DNA of 64,000 bases from Sphingomonadales bacterium (GCA_016872215.1 VHAX01000009.1:17913-81912); one strand, 5' to 3'; positions 49,409-60,644 are shown, counted from the stretch's first letter. Translations and numbers: made by a program. Notes: generated by a model from the sequence alone, not told the origin.

Positions 49409-49777
49409 TTAGAGTACCTCAGGGGCAAGTGAAACAATCTTCATGAACAACTTCTCACGAAGTTCGCGGGCCACAGGGCCAAAAATACGTGTGCCACGAG
49501 GCTCATCCTGGGCATTCAGCAATACCACGGCGTTGTCATCAAAACGAATATAGGATCCATCACGACGGCGTACCTCTTTGCGGGTACGAACTACTACTGC
49601 CTTGGAAACACTACCCTTCTTCGCATTGCCGGAGGGAATGGCGTATTTCACCGAAACCACCACTTTGTCGCCAATAGAGGCATAACGGCGACCCGTTCCA
49701 CCCAATACCCGGATTACCAGTACCTCTTTGGCCCCACTGTTGTCGGCCACACTCATTCTACTTTCCTGCTGTACCAT
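49409..49777 (-). CDS. rplN: Ribosomal protein L14
   Basis: A 122-residue protein at the subunit interface. [20 protein letters not shown] and [20 protein letters not shown] are conserved. Confidence 0.98.
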   Translation of the reverse strand: MVQQESRMSVADNSGAKEVLVIRVLGGTGRRYASIGDKVVVSVKYAIPSGNAKKGSVSKAVVVRTRKEVRRRDGSYIRFDDNAVVLLNAQDEPRGTRIFGPVARELREKLFMKIVSLAPEVL

Positions 49778-49778
49778 T

Positions 49779-50039
49779 TTATTTAGCCTTTTCGATTATT
49801 TCCACCAGTCTCCAGCGCTTGAGTTTGCTCAACGGCCGGGTTTCCATGATTCGAACCACATCGCCCACACCGCACTCGTTCTTCTCATCGTGGGCGTGAA
49901 ACTTCTTGGTACTCTTCATGAACTTTCCATAAATCGGGTGCTTCAGCTTACGCTCAACCACAACCGTGATGGTTTTTTCCATCTTGCTGGAAATCACGTT
50001 ACCTACGCGCTCCTTTCTGAATTTTCTTTCCAATTCCAT
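49779..50039 (-). CDS. rpsQ: Ribosomal protein S17
   Basis: An 86-residue OB-fold 16S rRNA-binding protein. [20 protein letters not shown] and [20 protein letters not shown] are typical. It ends 1 bp before rplN. Confidence 0.98.
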   Translation of the reverse strand: MELERKFRKERVGNVISSKMEKTITVVVERKLKHPIYGKFMKSTKKFHAHDEKNECGVGDVVRIMETRPLSKLKRWRLVEIIEKAK

Positions 50040-50052
50040 GTGATCTCTGATT

Positions 50053-50262
50053 TTATAAATGAGCGGTCAGATTTTCCAACTCACGGCGACGAATCTCCGT
50101 GAGCATGCGGGCGATGAATCTTCTGGTTTGACAAATCTTGGCCGTGCTCTCAGCAGCGGACAATGCATTACCAAAGCGCAACCGGGTCAGGTTTCTGCGT
50201 TCCTCTGCAACCCGCTCAACGAGCTCGGTCGACGAAAAGTCCTTAATGGCTAAATCTTTCAT
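50053..50262 (-). CDS. rpmC: Ribosomal protein L29
   Basis: A 69-residue helical protein near the exit tunnel. [20 protein letters not shown] and [15 protein letters not shown] are conserved. Confidence 0.97.
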   Translation of the reverse strand: MKDLAIKDFSSTELVERVAEERRNLTRLRFGNALSAAESTAKICQTRRFIARMLTEIRRRELENLTAHL

Positions 50263-50270
50263 ACCGTAGT

Positions 50271-50690
50271 TTATTCAGAATAATCGCGCTTAACAATAAA
50301 AGAAGTGCTCACGGGCAACTTCTGGGCTGCAAGACGCATGGCCTCCTTGGCGACGTGCAAAGGTACTCCATCCGCTTCAAAAATCAAAGTTCCGGGTTTC
50401 ACAACGGCCACCCAGTATTCGGGTGCACCCTTACCCTTACCCATACGAACCTCAGCAGGCTTCTTGGTGATGGGCTTATCCGGAAAAATCCTGATCCACA
50501 CCTGTCCTTCACGCTTCATGAAACGGGTCACCGCAATACGGGCCGCCTCAATCTGTCGGGATGTAATCCATTTGGCTTCAAGTGATTTCAGGCCAAAACT
50601 GCCAAACGAAATCTCTGCTCCACGTGTAGCCATACCATGTATCCTACCCTTATGGGTCTTTCTAAATCGGGTTCTCTTCGGCTGTAACAT
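50271..50690 (-). CDS. rplP: Ribosomal protein L16
   Basis: A 139-residue protein at the A-site. [40 protein letters not shown] and [20 protein letters not shown] are diagnostic. Confidence 0.98.
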   Translation of the reverse strand: MLQPKRTRFRKTHKGRIHGMATRGAEISFGSFGLKSLEAKWITSRQIEAARIAVTRFMKREGQVWIRIFPDKPITKKPAEVRMGKGKGAPEYWVAVVKPGTLIFEADGVPLHVAKEAMRLAAQKLPVSTSFIVKRDYSE

Positions 50691-50718
50691 ATCGGTTCTC
50701 TATGACAAATAAATTCAA

Positions 50719-51546
50719 TTACGCTCCCGCCCTTGGACGTCCACCTCCAGGTCTTCCACCCCCTCTGCGGTCACCTCCACGATCTAAGCGATTTCCGCGA
50801 TCGCCACGGTCGCTTCTGCCTCCTCTTCTCTCCCCGCGCCCGTCGCGAGCGCCCGGACGATCTCCACCGCGACCACCGCCACCACCGGTTGATGAACCGG
50901 TTGCGGGAGATAAGTCACGCTTACCAAAAACCTCGCCCCTGAAAATCCAAACCTTAACGCCAATCTTTCCATAAACCGTCTGAGCTTCACGCAAAGCATA
51001 ATCTATATCAGCGCGCAAGGTATGTAGCGGGATTCTTCCTTCTTTATATTGTTCAGATCGGGCAATCTCGGCTCCACCTAAACGGCCAGAAACCATTACT
51101 TTAACCCCTTCAGCACTCGTACGCATCGTGGAAGCAATAGACATCTTCATAGCACGCCGAAATGATACCCGGGCTTCCAATTGACGAGCTATGCCTTCAG
51201 CCACCAGCGCTGCATCCATTTCGGGGCGCCGAATTTCATAAACATTCAACGCCACATCCGATTGAGTGAGTTTCTTCAACTCCTCCCTGATTTTTTCAAT
51301 TTCAGCCCCACCTTTACCAATCACGATGCCTGGACGGCTCGTGTGGATCGTTACCGTAATCTTCTGGAACGAACGCTCGATAATGATCCGTGCGATGCCG
51401 GAGTTATCAATACGTGCATTGATATACTTTCGAATCTTCTCATCGCCAATCAATTTTTCGGAGAATTTCTTTCCGCCATACCAGTTGGATTCCCATCCTC
51501 TGATATAGCCCAAACGAAGGCTGACCGGATTTGTTTTTTGTCCCAT
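50719..51546 (-). CDS. rpsC: Ribosomal protein S3 with Arg/Gly-rich C-terminal tail
   Basis: A 275-residue protein. Residues 1-215 are the normal S3: [20 protein letters not shown], the KH domain with [20 protein letters not shown], and the C-terminal domain ending [16 protein letters not shown]. After that comes a tail of about 60 residues made almost only of Gly, Arg, Asp and Pro ([20 protein letters not shown], later [20 protein letters not shown]). Common S3 proteins are about 210-240 residues. The tail is probably disordered and RNA-binding (inference from RG/RGG-like composition). It would project from the mRNA entry side of the 30S. Confidence 0.97.
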   Translation of the reverse strand: MGQKTNPVSLRLGYIRGWESNWYGGKKFSEKLIGDEKIRKYINARIDNSGIARIIIERSFQKITVTIHTSRPGIVIGKGGAEIEKIREELKKLTQSDVALNVYEIRRPEMDAALVAEGIARQLEARVSFRRAMKMSIASTMRTSAEGVKVMVSGRLGGAEIARSEQYKEGRIPLHTLRADIDYALREAQTVYGKIGVKVWIFRGEVFGKRDLSPATGSSTGGGGGRGGDRPGARDGRGERRGGRSDRGDRGNRLDRGGDRRGGGRPGGGRPRAGA

Positions 51547-51551
51547 ATCTA

Positions 51552-51908
51552 TTATTCTACTTTAGCAGGCCGTGCATCCACAACCAGAGTTATGTGGTTT
51601 GAGCGCTTGCGAATCCGATGACCGCGACCCTGAGGGGCGGGACGAAGGCGCTTCAACATACGACCCTCGTCGACCTGAACCCTCTTCACATAGAGACCTG
51701 CCTCTTCAAGCGACGTATCTGAATTCGATTTCTCCCAGTTCGAAATAGCTGAAAGCAGCAATTTTTCCATATTGATCGAGGCATGCTTCTTCGAAAAACG
51801 AAGAATTCCCGTGGCCCGATCGATTTGCTGGCCCCTGATGAGGTCGGCCAACAGGCGCATTTTGCGGGGCGAGGTGGAACAATCGCGGAGGATGGCTAGA
51901 GCTTCCAT
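51552..51908 (-). CDS. rplV: Ribosomal protein L22
   Basis: An 118-residue protein that lines the exit tunnel. [20 protein letters not shown] opens it and the extended hairpin has [20 protein letters not shown]. Its ATG overlaps the last base of rpsS. Confidence 0.98.
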   Translation of the reverse strand: MEALAILRDCSTSPRKMRLLADLIRGQQIDRATGILRFSKKHASINMEKLLLSAISNWEKSNSDTSLEEAGLYVKRVQVDEGRMLKRLRPAPQGRGHRIRKRSNHITLVVDARPAKVE

Positions 51909-52186
51909 TATTTTTTGACTTTATCTTTTTTGTTGGAGTGACCACGGAACGTACGGGTAGGAGAGAATTCCCCGAGTTTGTGACCCACCATATTTTCCGT
52001 TACATAAACAGGAATAAACTTATTCCCATTATGAACGGCAAACGTGTGACCTACGAATTCGGGAATGATCATGGAACGACGCGACCAAGTCTTAATGACG
52101 GTTTTTCGGGTTGCGTTATTCATCACCGTAACCTTATTTTCCAGGGTATACTCGACGAAAGGACCCTTTTTAAGTGAACGAGCCAT
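51908..52186 (-). CDS. rpsS: Ribosomal protein S19
   Basis: A 92-residue protein of the 30S head. [20 protein letters not shown] and [20 protein letters not shown] are diagnostic, with [15 protein letters not shown] near the end. Confidence 0.98.
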   Translation of the reverse strand: MARSLKKGPFVEYTLENKVTVMNNATRKTVIKTWSRRSMIIPEFVGHTFAVHNGNKFIPVYVTENMVGHKLGEFSPTRTFRGHSNKKDKVKK

Positions 52187-52188
52187 AT

Positions 52189-53013
52189 TTAGGATTTCCT
52201 GCGGTTAACTATCAAACGATCAGAAGACTTACGTGGCGCACGGGTTTTGAAGCCTTTCGCCAACAAACCCTTGCGGGAACGGGGATGACCACCAGATGCC
52301 CTTCCCTCACCTCCACCCATTGGGTGATCCACCGGGTTCATGGCCACACCACGCACGCGGGGACGACGGCCCAACCAGCGACTACGGCCAGCCTTACCAC
52401 TGATGACCAAAAGGTGATCCTCGTTGCCCAGGCTGCCCACGGTGGCCAGACAAGACTGAAGTACCATACGCGTTTCACCGCTGGGCAGCTTAATTGTGGC
52501 ATACTTATCGTCGCGTGCTGCCAAAACTGCACTAGACCCTGCACTGCGCACCATTTGCCCACCTTTCCCCGGCTGAATCTCAATGTTGTGAATAGCAGAA
52601 CCGAGCGGAATATCTTTCAACAACATGGCATTTCCCAAATCCGGGGCTGCACTCGGGCCACTCATCACGGTCTGACCCACCTTAATTCCGCTAGGGGCAA
52701 GGATATATCTTTTTTCCCCGTCATTATAGTGCAGCAGCGCTACCCATGCCGTGCGGTTCGGATCATACTCAAGGCTCGCAACACGAGCCGGTATGTTATG
52801 CTTATTTCTCTTGAAATCGATTACCCGCAACATCTGCTTGTGTCCGCCACCCCTGTAGCGCATGGTCATCTTACCATTGCTGTTCCGGCCACCAGTTTTA
52901 CTGGTAGGAATCAACAAGCTTTTTTCGGGAGCTGCCTTACTCAACTGTGAGCGGTCGCCGGCAATCTTGAATCGCAGCGACGGGGTTAAGGGTCTGAATC
53001 TTTTAACAGGCAT
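52189..53013 (-). CDS. rplB: Ribosomal protein L2
   Basis: A 274-residue peptidyl-transferase-centre protein. [20 protein letters not shown] and the conserved [20 protein letters not shown], which includes the key histidine, are intact. Confidence 0.98.
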   Translation of the reverse strand: MPVKRFRPLTPSLRFKIAGDRSQLSKAAPEKSLLIPTSKTGGRNSNGKMTMRYRGGGHKQMLRVIDFKRNKHNIPARVASLEYDPNRTAWVALLHYNDGEKRYILAPSGIKVGQTVMSGPSAAPDLGNAMLLKDIPLGSAIHNIEIQPGKGGQMVRSAGSSAVLAARDDKYATIKLPSGETRMVLQSCLATVGSLGNEDHLLVISGKAGRSRWLGRRPRVRGVAMNPVDHPMGGGEGRASGGHPRSRKGLLAKGFKTRAPRKSSDRLIVNRRKS

Positions 53014-53016
53014 GAC

Positions 53017-53307
53017 TTAGATATTGCTGTAAAAATCGATGACATCACCCTCCTTTAGGGTAACTATAGCTTTCTTGTAGGAAGCGGTCATACCAGCGAG
53101 AGTTCCTGATTTGGTAAAACGCCTTTTACGATCGCCGCGACAACGCATAGTGTTCACAGTTTCGATACCCACACCATACATCTGCTCAATGGCCATCCGT
53201 ATTTGGATTTTGTTGGCTCTTGGGTCTACCCGAAAAGCATATTGTCTGCGCTTTTCTCCGAGCACGGTCATTTTCTCGGATATAATTGGTTTCCTTAGGA
53301 TTTCCAT
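53017..53307 (-). CDS. rplW: Ribosomal protein L23
   Basis: A 96-residue protein at the tunnel exit. LRKPIISEKMTVLGEKRRQY and FRVDPRANKIQIRMAIEQMY are typical; it docks trigger factor and SRP by family. Confidence 0.97.
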   Translation of the reverse strand: MEILRKPIISEKMTVLGEKRRQYAFRVDPRANKIQIRMAIEQMYGVGIETVNTMRCRGDRKRRFTKSGTLAGMTASYKKAIVTLKEGDVIDFYSNI

Positions 53308-53308
53308 A

Positions 53309-53938
53309 TCAAGGATTTAATTGCTGACTGATTTTACCCACGGAAGAACTCATAATAAGAAGACGCGATGCCTTCATCAATTCATAAGTATTCAAATCTT
53401 CGGCACGCACAACACGTGCTTTTTGAAGATTACGACTCGACAACACCAAGGCCTCATTCTTCTCGGAAGTGACAACCAAAACGCGCTGGTTAGAAGCCTG
53501 AAAATCATTGAGAAAGCGGACAAATGCACTGGTCTTTGGGGCGTCGAAAGAGAAATCTTCAAGAACAGTGATTTGGCTGCCAGCAGCCTTTTGAGATAAG
53601 GCAGATCGGCGTGCCAGGGCTTTAACCTTTTTATTTAGCTTAAAACTGTAGTCGCGTGGCTTAGGACCAAAAACGCGGGCTCCGCCTTTGTACAAGGGGT
53701 TTTTGATATCCCCCTTACGTGAGCCACCTGTGCCTTTTTGCTTGTGGAGCTTGCGGGTTGAACCCGACATCTCACTGCGTTCCTTAGCCTTGTGGGTGCC
53801 CTGGCGCTGTTGAGTGAGGTACTGCTTCACGTCGAGGTAAATCGCGTGGGTATTGGGCTCAATTCCGAAAACTGCTTCCGGCAACTCAATCGTTGCGGCC
53901 GTTTCCTGGCCCTCTTTATTATAAACTTTGACCAACAT
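53309..53938 (-). CDS. rplD: Ribosomal protein L4
   Basis: A 209-residue protein. The start at 53938 (MLVKVYNKEGQE) is used because it follows the rplC stop by 1 bp; a frame extension to 53950 overlaps rplC. The loop KLHKQKGTGGSRKGDIKNPL and GPKPRDYSFKLNKKVKALAR are conserved. In some bacteria L4 represses the S10 operon; no leader target is recognised here. Confidence 0.97.
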   Translation of the reverse strand: MLVKVYNKEGQETAATIELPEAVFGIEPNTHAIYLDVKQYLTQQRQGTHKAKERSEMSGSTRKLHKQKGTGGSRKGDIKNPLYKGGARVFGPKPRDYSFKLNKKVKALARRSALSQKAAGSQITVLEDFSFDAPKTSAFVRFLNDFQASNQRVLVVTSEKNEALVLSSRNLQKARVVRAEDLNTYELMKASRLLIMSSSVGKISQQLNP

Positions 53939-53939
53939 A

Positions 53940-54557
53940 CTATTTCTCAACGATTACGAATGACCCCTTGGGTCCGGGAACGGATCCCTTCACCACCAGT
54001 AAATTTTTATCCGCATAAACCTTGACCACCTCCAGATTCTGCACTTTTACACGTGCACCACCTGTGCGACCCGCCATCCGCATGCCTTTGAATACCTTAC
54101 TTGGGAAAGAAGATGCACCCAATGACCCAGGGGCTCTGAGGCGGTTGTGCTGACCATGTGTTTGTCCACCCACACCACCAAAGCCATGGCGCTTGACTAC
54201 GCCCTGAAAACCCTTACCCTTGCTGATCCCTACCACATCGACAGAGTCACCCGGCTCAAAAATGGAAACATTCACCAAACCACCGAGTGCAGCGTTCCCT
54301 GAATCGCCACGGAATTCCACTACCTTCCTTTTAGACGTGGTGCCCGCCCGGCGGAAGTGCCCCACCAGAGCATTGGGCGTATTTTTCTCTTTCCGTTCAC
54401 CAAAAGCCAACTGTATGGCCGAATAGCCCTCTTTATCCTCTGTCTTCACCTGAGTGATCACACAGGGGCCTGTTTCCAGCACAGTGCAGGGAAGCATCTT
54501 TCCATCTGCACCAAAAATGCTGGTCATACCCACTTTCTTTCCAATAATTCCAGACAT
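53940..54557 (-). CDS. rplC: Ribosomal protein L3
   Basis: A 205-residue protein. [20 protein letters not shown] opens it and the extension [20 protein letters not shown], with the glutamine that is methylated in some bacteria, reaches toward the peptidyl-transferase centre. [20 protein letters not shown] follows. Confidence 0.98.
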   Translation of the reverse strand: MSGIIGKKVGMTSIFGADGKMLPCTVLETGPCVITQVKTEDKEGYSAIQLAFGERKEKNTPNALVGHFRRAGTTSKRKVVEFRGDSGNAALGGLVNVSIFEPGDSVDVVGISKGKGFQGVVKRHGFGGVGGQTHGQHNRLRAPGSLGASSFPSKVFKGMRMAGRTGGARVKVQNLEVVKVYADKNLLVVKGSVPGPKGSFVIVEK

Positions 54558-54561
54558 ATCG

Positions 54562-54867
54562 TTATACTTTAATTTCTACTTCAACACCACTGGGCAGCTC
54601 CAACTTCATCAAAGCGTCCACTGTCTTAGCACTGGAACCATGGATATCCAAAATCCTGCGGTAGGTACACAATTGGAATTGTTCCCTTGCCTTTTTGTTG
54701 ACGTGCGGTGACTTCAAAACCGTAAAAATCTTTTTACGGGTAGGCAATGGAATGGGGCCAATGACCACAGCGCTGGTCATTTTAACCGTTTTTACAATCT
54801 TATCGGCCGTTTTATCGACCAGATTGTAGTCAAACGATTTAAGTTTTATGCGAATTCTCTGGCTCAT
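54562..54867 (-). CDS. rpsJ: Ribosomal protein S10
   Basis: A 101-residue protein, also known as NusE in antitermination. [40 protein letters not shown] and [20 protein letters not shown] are diagnostic. It directly follows fusA; tuf, which often lies between them, is not present here. Confidence 0.98.
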   Translation of the reverse strand: MSQRIRIKLKSFDYNLVDKTADKIVKTVKMTSAVVIGPIPLPTRKKIFTVLKSPHVNKKAREQFQLCTYRRILDIHGSSAKTVDALMKLELPSGVEVEIKV

Positions 54868-54880
54868 AAGCTGAAGCGGT

Positions 54881-57013
54881 TTAATTCTTTTCGGCTTTCA
54901 TGGCCTTGTATTTGGCCAAAACATCATCGGAGATATTCTTGGGTGTTTCGGTGTAGTGCGAAAACTCCATTGTAGAAGTGGCACGACCGGAAGTGAGTGT
55001 GCGGAGCACCGTTACATATCCGAACATTTCTGCCAGCGGCACCTGAGCCTTGATAACCTGAGCACCGTTTCGGCTATCCATACCCTGCATTTGTCCCCTT
55101 CGCTTATTGAGGTCACCAATCACATCACCCATGTATTCCTCTGGCGTGATAACCTCTATCTTCATGATCGGCTCCAGAAGAATGGGATTGGCTTTGCGAC
55201 AAGCCTCACGAAAGGCACTCCTTGCAGCAATTTCAAACGACAATGAGTCGGAGTCTACCGCGTGAAACGACCCATCGAACAAGCGGACTTTCAGGTTGTC
55301 GATATTAAACCCTGCCAATACACCAGTCGACATAGCCGCCGCGAAACCCTTTTCAACTGAAGGAATAAACTCCCGGGGAATGGCACCGCCTACAATCTCG
55401 TTCACAAACTCCAAACCCGGCTTTTCAGGGTCACCCGGCATGAGTTCCACCTGAATGTCGGCAAATTTACCGCGACCGCCTGTTTGTTTTTTGTAGACCT
55501 CGCGGTGCACAACGGGTGTGGTAATCGCCTCTTTGTAATTCACCTGAGGTGCGCCCTGGTTGCATTCCACTTTGAACTCACGACGCAAGCGATCAACGAT
55601 GATCTCCAGATGAAGTTCCCCCATACCCTGAATGATGGTCTGACCGGTATCCTCATCGGTATGTACCCGGAAAGTGGGATCCTCCTCTGCCAGTTTTGCC
55701 AGAGCATTACCCAACTTATCTGAGTCGGCCTGCGTCTTGGGCTCAACCGCCAAACCGATCACCGGCTCGGGAAACTGCATAGCTTCCAGCAGAATCAGTG
55801 CCTTTTCGTCGCACAGGGTGTCGCCCGTTTTGATGTCCTTGAAGCCGACAGCTGCGCAGATATCTCCCGCTTCTACAAACTCGATTGCTTTGCGGTCATT
55901 GGCATGCATCTGAAACAAGCGTGAAATCCGCTCTTTCTCTATCAAAATGCCCTTATCGGCATCGCTACGAACTTTTGAAACATAGGAACCCGCCTCCAAA
56001 CGACCTGAATAGACACGGAAGAAAACCAAACGCCCCACGAAAGGGTCGGTCGCCACTTTAAAGGCAAGGGCGCAGAATGGCTCAACAACCGATGGCTTGC
56101 GCGACAAATCAGCATCGGTCTTTGGATCTATACCCTTAACCGCTTCTGTATCGACCGGTGAAGGCATATAGGAACAAACAGCATCCAGTACAGCCTGAAC
56201 TCCTTTGTTCTTGAAGGACGAACCGCACATCATGGGTACAAACTTGCCATCGATAACCGCGCTCCGGATGGCCACGCGCATTTCCTCTTCGGTAATGGAG
56301 TCTGGATTATCGAAAAACTTCTCCATCAGATCAATATCATACTCCGCGCAGATTTCCACTAATTTTTGGCGGCTCTCATTCGTAAGATCTATGAGATCCT
56401 CAGGAATCGGAATTTCCTTGTAGGTCATTCCCTTGGTATCCTCGTCCCATACAATGGCTTTGTTGGTGATAAGGTCAACAACACCTTTGAAATGCTCCTC
56501 TGATCCTATGGGGACCTGAAGCGGGATGGCTACGGAACCGAGCATTTCACGAACCTGGTTACAAACCGCGAAGAAGTCGGCTCCCTGACGATCCATTTTG
56601 TTTACAAAGCCAATACGTGGAACACCATAGTTGTCGGCCAATCGCCAGTTGGTTTCCGACTGGGGCTCAACACCATCCACGGCCGAAAACAAAAACACCA
56701 GTCCGTCCAAAACCCTTAACGAGCGATTCACCTCCACGGTGAAGTCAACGTGACCCGGCGTGTCGATAATATTAATGGCGTAATCGGTATTTTGCCAGTT
56801 CCACGTGGTTTTAGTGGCCGCAGATGTAATCGTGATACCACGCTCCTGCTCCTGTGCCATCCAGTCCATCGTCGCCGCCCCATCATGCACCTCGCCAATT
56901 TTGTGGGTCATGCCCGTATAGTATAGGATTCTTTCCGTAGTCGTGGTTTTACCCGCATCGATGTGCGCGGCAATACCGATGTTTCGAACAAATTTTAGGT
57001 CTTTCTGGGCCAT
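54881..57013 (-). CDS. fusA: Elongation factor G
   Basis: This 710-residue GTPase drives ribosomal translocation. G1 is [15 protein letters not shown], the effector region [17 protein letters not shown]3 DTPGHVDFT and G4 NKMDRQGAD. Domains II to V follow, with FANIQVE-like [20 protein letters not shown] and the tip region [20 protein letters not shown]. Follows rpsG by 4 bp. Confidence 0.98.
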   Translation of the reverse strand: MAQKDLKFVRNIGIAAHIDAGKTTTTERILYYTGMTHKIGEVHDGAATMDWMAQEQERGITITSAATKTTWNWQNTDYAINIIDTPGHVDFTVEVNRSLRVLDGLVFLFSAVDGVEPQSETNWRLADNYGVPRIGFVNKMDRQGADFFAVCNQVREMLGSVAIPLQVPIGSEEHFKGVVDLITNKAIVWDEDTKGMTYKEIPIPEDLIDLTNESRQKLVEICAEYDIDLMEKFFDNPDSITEEEMRVAIRSAVIDGKFVPMMCGSSFKNKGVQAVLDAVCSYMPSPVDTEAVKGIDPKTDADLSRKPSVVEPFCALAFKVATDPFVGRLVFFRVYSGRLEAGSYVSKVRSDADKGILIEKERISRLFQMHANDRKAIEFVEAGDICAAVGFKDIKTGDTLCDEKALILLEAMQFPEPVIGLAVEPKTQADSDKLGNALAKLAEEDPTFRVHTDEDTGQTIIQGMGELHLEIIVDRLRREFKVECNQGAPQVNYKEAITTPVVHREVYKKQTGGRGKFADIQVELMPGDPEKPGLEFVNEIVGGAIPREFIPSVEKGFAAAMSTGVLAGFNIDNLKVRLFDGSFHAVDSDSLSFEIAARSAFREACRKANPILLEPIMKIEVITPEEYMGDVIGDLNKRRGQMQGMDSRNGAQVIKAQVPLAEMFGYVTVLRTLTSGRATSTMEFSHYTETPKNISDDVLAKYKAMKAEKN

Positions 57014-57017
57014 TGTA

Positions 57018-57485
57018 TCAGAATCTGAAATGTGAAAACGCCTTATTGGCTTCGGCCATTTTGTAGGTATCTTCCTTCTTTTTCACAGCGGCACCCTCGC
57101 CCTTCGCAGCGGCGATCACCTCGGCCGCCAATCGGTCGACCATTGTCTTTTCGTTGCGCTTGCGGGCGTAGTTGATGAGCCAACGCATACCCAGTGCCTG
57201 CTTGCGTACAGGGTTCACCTCGATCGGAACCTGATAGGTGGCACCACCCACACGGCGGCTTTTCACTTCCACCGCGGGCATCACATTGCCCATGGCGCGG
57301 CGCCAAACCTCCAAACCATTTTCGCTAGTTTTCTTTTCCACGACTTCCATGGCTGTGTAGAATATGGTGGCAGCTGTACTTTTACGACCCTCAAACATCA
57401 TATTGTTGATGAACCGGGTGACCGTCACATCCTGAAACCTGGGATCAGGCTCTACTATCCTTCTTTTGGCTCTGGTCTTTCTCAT
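57018..57485 (-). CDS. rpsG: Ribosomal protein S7
   Basis: A 155-residue primary binder of the 16S 3' domain. [20 protein letters not shown] opens it and [20 protein letters not shown], with [20 protein letters not shown], is conserved. Confidence 0.98.
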   Translation of the reverse strand: MRKTRAKRRIVEPDPRFQDVTVTRFINNMMFEGRKSTAATIFYTAMEVVEKKTSENGLEVWRRAMGNVMPAVEVKSRRVGGATYQVPIEVNPVRKQALGMRWLINYARKRNEKTMVDRLAAEVIAAAKGEGAAVKKKEDTYKMAEANKAFSHFRF

Positions 57486-57493
57486 GTCGATTG

Positions 57494-57889
57494 TTATTTC
57501 TTTTTGGCTGTCGGAGCGGCTTGCTTAGCTTTCGCACCATACTTAGAACGCCCCTGTTTGCGATTGTTCACACCCGCGGTGTCCAAAGCTCCCCGAATGA
57601 TGTGGTAACGAACGCCGGGCAAATCTTTCACACGACCTCCGCGGATCAACACGATCGAGTGCTCCTGCAGATTGTGTCCTTCTCCCGGAATGTAGGCGTT
57701 GACCTCCTTTTGATTGGTCAGGCGTACACGGGCCACCTTGCGCATAGCTGAATTCGGCTTCTTGGGGGTAGTGGTGTAAACACGGGTGCAAACCCCGCGG
57801 CGCTGTGGACAAGAATCAAGAGCGGGCGATTTGCTCTTGTCGCCCTTGTGTTCCCGGCCGAGGCGTACTAGTTGTTGAATAGTGGGCAT
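57494..57889 (-). CDS. rpsL: Ribosomal protein S12
   Basis: A 131-residue decoding-centre protein and first gene of the whole cluster. [15 protein letters not shown] opens it. The loop [20 protein letters not shown] has the lysine that is changed in streptomycin-resistant mutants, and [20 protein letters not shown] carries the second such lysine; both have the normal sensitive residues. Confidence 0.98.
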   Translation of the reverse strand: MPTIQQLVRLGREHKGDKSKSPALDSCPQRRGVCTRVYTTTPKKPNSAMRKVARVRLTNQKEVNAYIPGEGHNLQEHSIVLIRGGRVKDLPGVRYHIIRGALDTAGVNNRKQGRSKYGAKAKQAAPTAKKK

Positions 57890-57943
57890 AAGCTAAACGT
57901 GCGCGGTTGGTATAAACAAATAGACCCCCACTTTGAGGGAGTG

Positions 57944-57975
57944 CAAAGGTAGTGAAAACAGAGAACATGACCAAA
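57944..57975 (-). promoter_or_regulatory. Strong Bacteroidota-type promoter of the ribosomal protein cluster
   Basis: On the minus strand TACCTTTG (57944-57951, exact TAnnTTTG) is 20 bp from TTTG (57972-57975), the full -7/-33 pair. The leader to the rpsL ATG is about 50 bases. Confidence 0.75.
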
Positions 57976-58038
57976 CAGCGGAGAAAAAAAATACGAAGCC
58001 ATAAAATCCGTATTTTTCGACTCTAAATTGCCTTCAAA

Positions 58039-59328
58039 ATGAAGTACGGCCCTGCCAATGCCCAGTTGTTTGTGAACAACCGCCGACGCTTTGCCGAGCG
58101 TATGCAGCCCGGCTGCATCGCCGTATTCAGCACCAACGATTCGTTCCCAAGAAATGCCGACGACGATTACGCCTTCCGGCCCAATAGTGAGCTCTACTGG
58201 CTCACAGGAATCGACCAGGAGGACACCCATCTGATTCTATTTCCGGATTGCCCGGTGGATGAATTGCGGGAGGTGCTTTTTATTCGTGAGACCAGCGAAG
58301 ATCTGACCATTTGGGAAGGACCCAAGCACAGTAAAGAGCGAGCTCGGGAATTGTCGGGCATCACCGTCATCCGCTGGAGCTCGGTATTTGATGCGCAACT
58401 GCATCCGCTTATGACCTATGCAAAGGGCTGCTACCTCAATACCAATGAAAACGACCGACTTGGTAATTTTCTCCCGGATTCCTCCCTGCGTCTGGCCAGC
58501 AAGCTCCAGAATCGTTACCCGCTCCACAACTACCACCGTGCGGCTCCTCTGTTCGCACAACTTCGTGCACGCAAGCAACCGGAAGAAATTGACATGCTCA
58601 GAAAGGCCGTCAAAATCACCGGCGATGCCTTTACTGAACTGCTCCCTAAAATTAAACCCGGAATGTGGGAGTTTGAGATTGAGGCGGAACTCATCCGCTC
58701 TATCCTAAAAGACCGCGCCCAGGGTTTTTCATTCTCACCCATTATAGCAGCGGGCGCATCGGCCTGTATACTCCACTATACCCACAACGACCGCATCTGC
58801 AACGAGGGCGATTTGATATTAATGGATTTTGGTGCTGATTATGGGCATTACGCAGGCGATATGACCCGATGTGTGCCGGCGAGTGGACGGTTTTCTGGGC
58901 GACAAAAGCAATTGTATGACGCGGTTTTGCGGGTACAAGCTGCCGCCACACGCCTGCTCGTTGTGGGTCGCACGCTCGACGAGTATAACCGCGAGTCGGC
59001 CCTGATCATGCAGGAAGAGTTGCTGAGTTTGGGGCTCATTACACGCGACGACGTGAACCGTGCCCCAACGGATTCACCGGCCTATAAAAAATACTTCCCC
59101 CACGGCACCGGGCATTTCCTGGGTATTGATGTACACGACATCGGAGAACGCCATGGAAAACTCGACGAGGGGATGGTCATCACCTGCGAGCCGGGTATTT
59201 ACATAGGAGAAGAAGGTATAGGAATCAGAATTGAAAACGACATCCTGATCACCGCCAGCGGACCCATGAACCTCATGGAAGGCATACCGATAGAGACTGA
59301 GGAAATAGAGGAGTGGATGAATTCATAG
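58039..59328 (+). CDS. pepP: Xaa-Pro aminopeptidase
   Basis: A 429-residue M24B metallopeptidase that removes N-terminal residues before proline. The N-terminal creatinase-like domain (about 1-175) has DDDYAFRPNSELYWLTGIDQ. The pita-bread domain has metal ligands in DLILMDFGADYGHYAGDMTR, HGTGHFLGIDVHDIGE, TCEPGIYIGEEG and GIRIENDILI. It is divergent from rpsL, and a TATTTTTC box at 58011-58018 could drive it. Confidence 0.96.
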   Translation: MKYGPANAQLFVNNRRRFAERMQPGCIAVFSTNDSFPRNADDDYAFRPNSELYWLTGIDQEDTHLILFPDCPVDELREVLFIRETSEDLTIWEGPKHSKERARELSGITVIRWSSVFDAQLHPLMTYAKGCYLNTNENDRLGNFLPDSSLRLASKLQNRYPLHNYHRAAPLFAQLRARKQPEEIDMLRKAVKITGDAFTELLPKIKPGMWEFEIEAELIRSILKDRAQGFSFSPIIAAGASACILHYTHNDRICNEGDLILMDFGADYGHYAGDMTRCVPASGRFSGRQKQLYDAVLRVQAAATRLLVVGRTLDEYNRESALIMQEELLSLGLITRDDVNRAPTDSPAYKKYFPHGTGHFLGIDVHDIGERHGKLDEGMVITCEPGIYIGEEGIGIRIENDILITASGPMNLMEGIPIETEEIEEWMNS

Positions 59329-59351
59329 AAGAGGAATCCAACCCCCTCTAA

Positions 59352-60644
59352 TTAACCCTTCCGTTTCCCTATCGGGACATACTCGCGCTCGGGGTGACCG
59401 ATATATAGTTGTCGGGGTCTTCCAATCGGCTCATTCGATTCACGCATTTCCTTCCATTGACTGATCCAGCCCGGAAGGCGACCCAAAGCAAACATGACGG
59501 TGAACATATCCGTTGGAATGCCAATCGCCCGATAAATAATGCCCGAGTAGAAATCGACATTCGGATAGAGCTTGCGCTCCACAAAATACTCGTCGTTGAG
59601 CGCCGACTCCTCCAATTGCTTGGCGATGTCCAGGATTGGGTCGTTGATGCCAAGGCGATTCAGCACCTGATCGCAGGCCACCTTGATGATTTTGGCACGC
59701 GGGTCGAAATTCTTATACACCCGGTGTCCGAAGCCCATCAGGCGGAAGGGATCGTTCTTGTCTTTGGCTTTGGCAATATACTTTTGGGCATCGCCCCCAT
59801 CGTCCTTTATGGCCTCCAGCATCTCTATGACCGCCTGGTTAGCTCCACCATGCAGGGGGCCCCACAAGGCTCCAATACCAGCCGCTACCGATGCGTAAAT
59901 ATTGGCATGGGAGGAGCCCACGATGCGAACGGTCGAAGTAGAGCAATTCTGTTCGTGGTCGGCATGCAGAATCAGCAATTTGTTGAGCGCATCCACCACC
60001 ACAGGATCGGGCACATATTCTTCTGTGCGGTGACCAAACATCATCATCAGGAAATTGGAAACGTAGTCGTATTTATTGTTCGGGTACATATAAGGATGCC
60101 CGATCGCTTTTTTGTATGTCCAAGCGGCGATGGTTGCCATTTTGGCGATCAGCCGATGGATGGTGCGGTCAACATCTTCGGCTGACCGATTGGGAATCAA
60201 CGAATTGGGATAAAAACTCGAAAGAGAGGCGATGGTACTCATCAATACGCCCATGGGGTGTGTTCCGCCAGGATAGGCATCCAAAAATTTCTTTATGTTT
60301 TCATGGACCAGCGTGCGGCGTATGATCGACTGGTTGAACTGTTCCAATTGCACGCCCGATGGCAATTCGCCGTACAGAAGAAGATAACTGACCTCAATAA
60401 ACGTAGAATGCTCTGCCAACTGCTCAATCGGATAGCCCCGGTAGCGCAGAATTCCCAGATCACCGTCAATAAATGTGATGGCACTCTTAGTTGCCCCCGT
60501 ATTCTTGTAGGCCAGATCCAGAGTAATGAGCCCGGTTTCATCGCGGAGCTTGGTGATGTCAACGGCGTGCTCGTTCTCGGTTCCTGTGAGGATGGGGTAA
60601 CTGAATCGCTCGCTACCCAGGTGCAGTTCGACTGTGTCGGACAT
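59352..60644 (-). CDS. gltA: Citrate synthase
   Basis: This 430-residue enzyme condenses acetyl-CoA and oxaloacetate, the entry to the TCA cycle. The N-terminal extension and GILRYRGYPIEQLAEHSTFI identify the Gram-negative (type II-like) form. Catalytic residues lie in LWGPLHGGANQAVIEML (His), MGFGHRVYKNFDPRA (His) and PNVDFYSG (Asp). Confidence 0.98.
   Translation of the reverse strand: MSDTVELHLGSERFSYPILTGTENEHAVDITKLRDETGLITLDLAYKNTGATKSAITFIDGDLGILRYRGYPIEQLAEHSTFIEVSYLLLYGELPSGVQLEQFNQSIIRRTLVHENIKKFLDAYPGGTHPMGVLMSTIASLSSFYPNSLIPNRSAEDVDRTIHRLIAKMATIAAWTYKKAIGHPYMYPNNKYDYVSNFLMMMFGHRTEEYVPDPVVVDALNKLLILHADHEQNCSTSTVRIVGSSHANIYASVAAGIGALWGPLHGGANQAVIEMLEAIKDDGGDAQKYIAKAKDKNDPFRLMGFGHRVYKNFDPRAKIIKVACDQVLNRLGINDPILDIAKQLEESALNDEYFVERKLYPNVDFYSGIIYRAIGIPTDMFTVMFALGRLPGWISQWKEMRESNEPIGRPRQLYIGHPEREYVPIGKRKG

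Noticed and set aside
52174..52950. Long plus-strand open frame of 258 codons opposite rplB
   Set aside because: It is antisense to a certain L2 gene, has a Thr/His/Arg-rich composition typical of reverse-frame translation and no domain.
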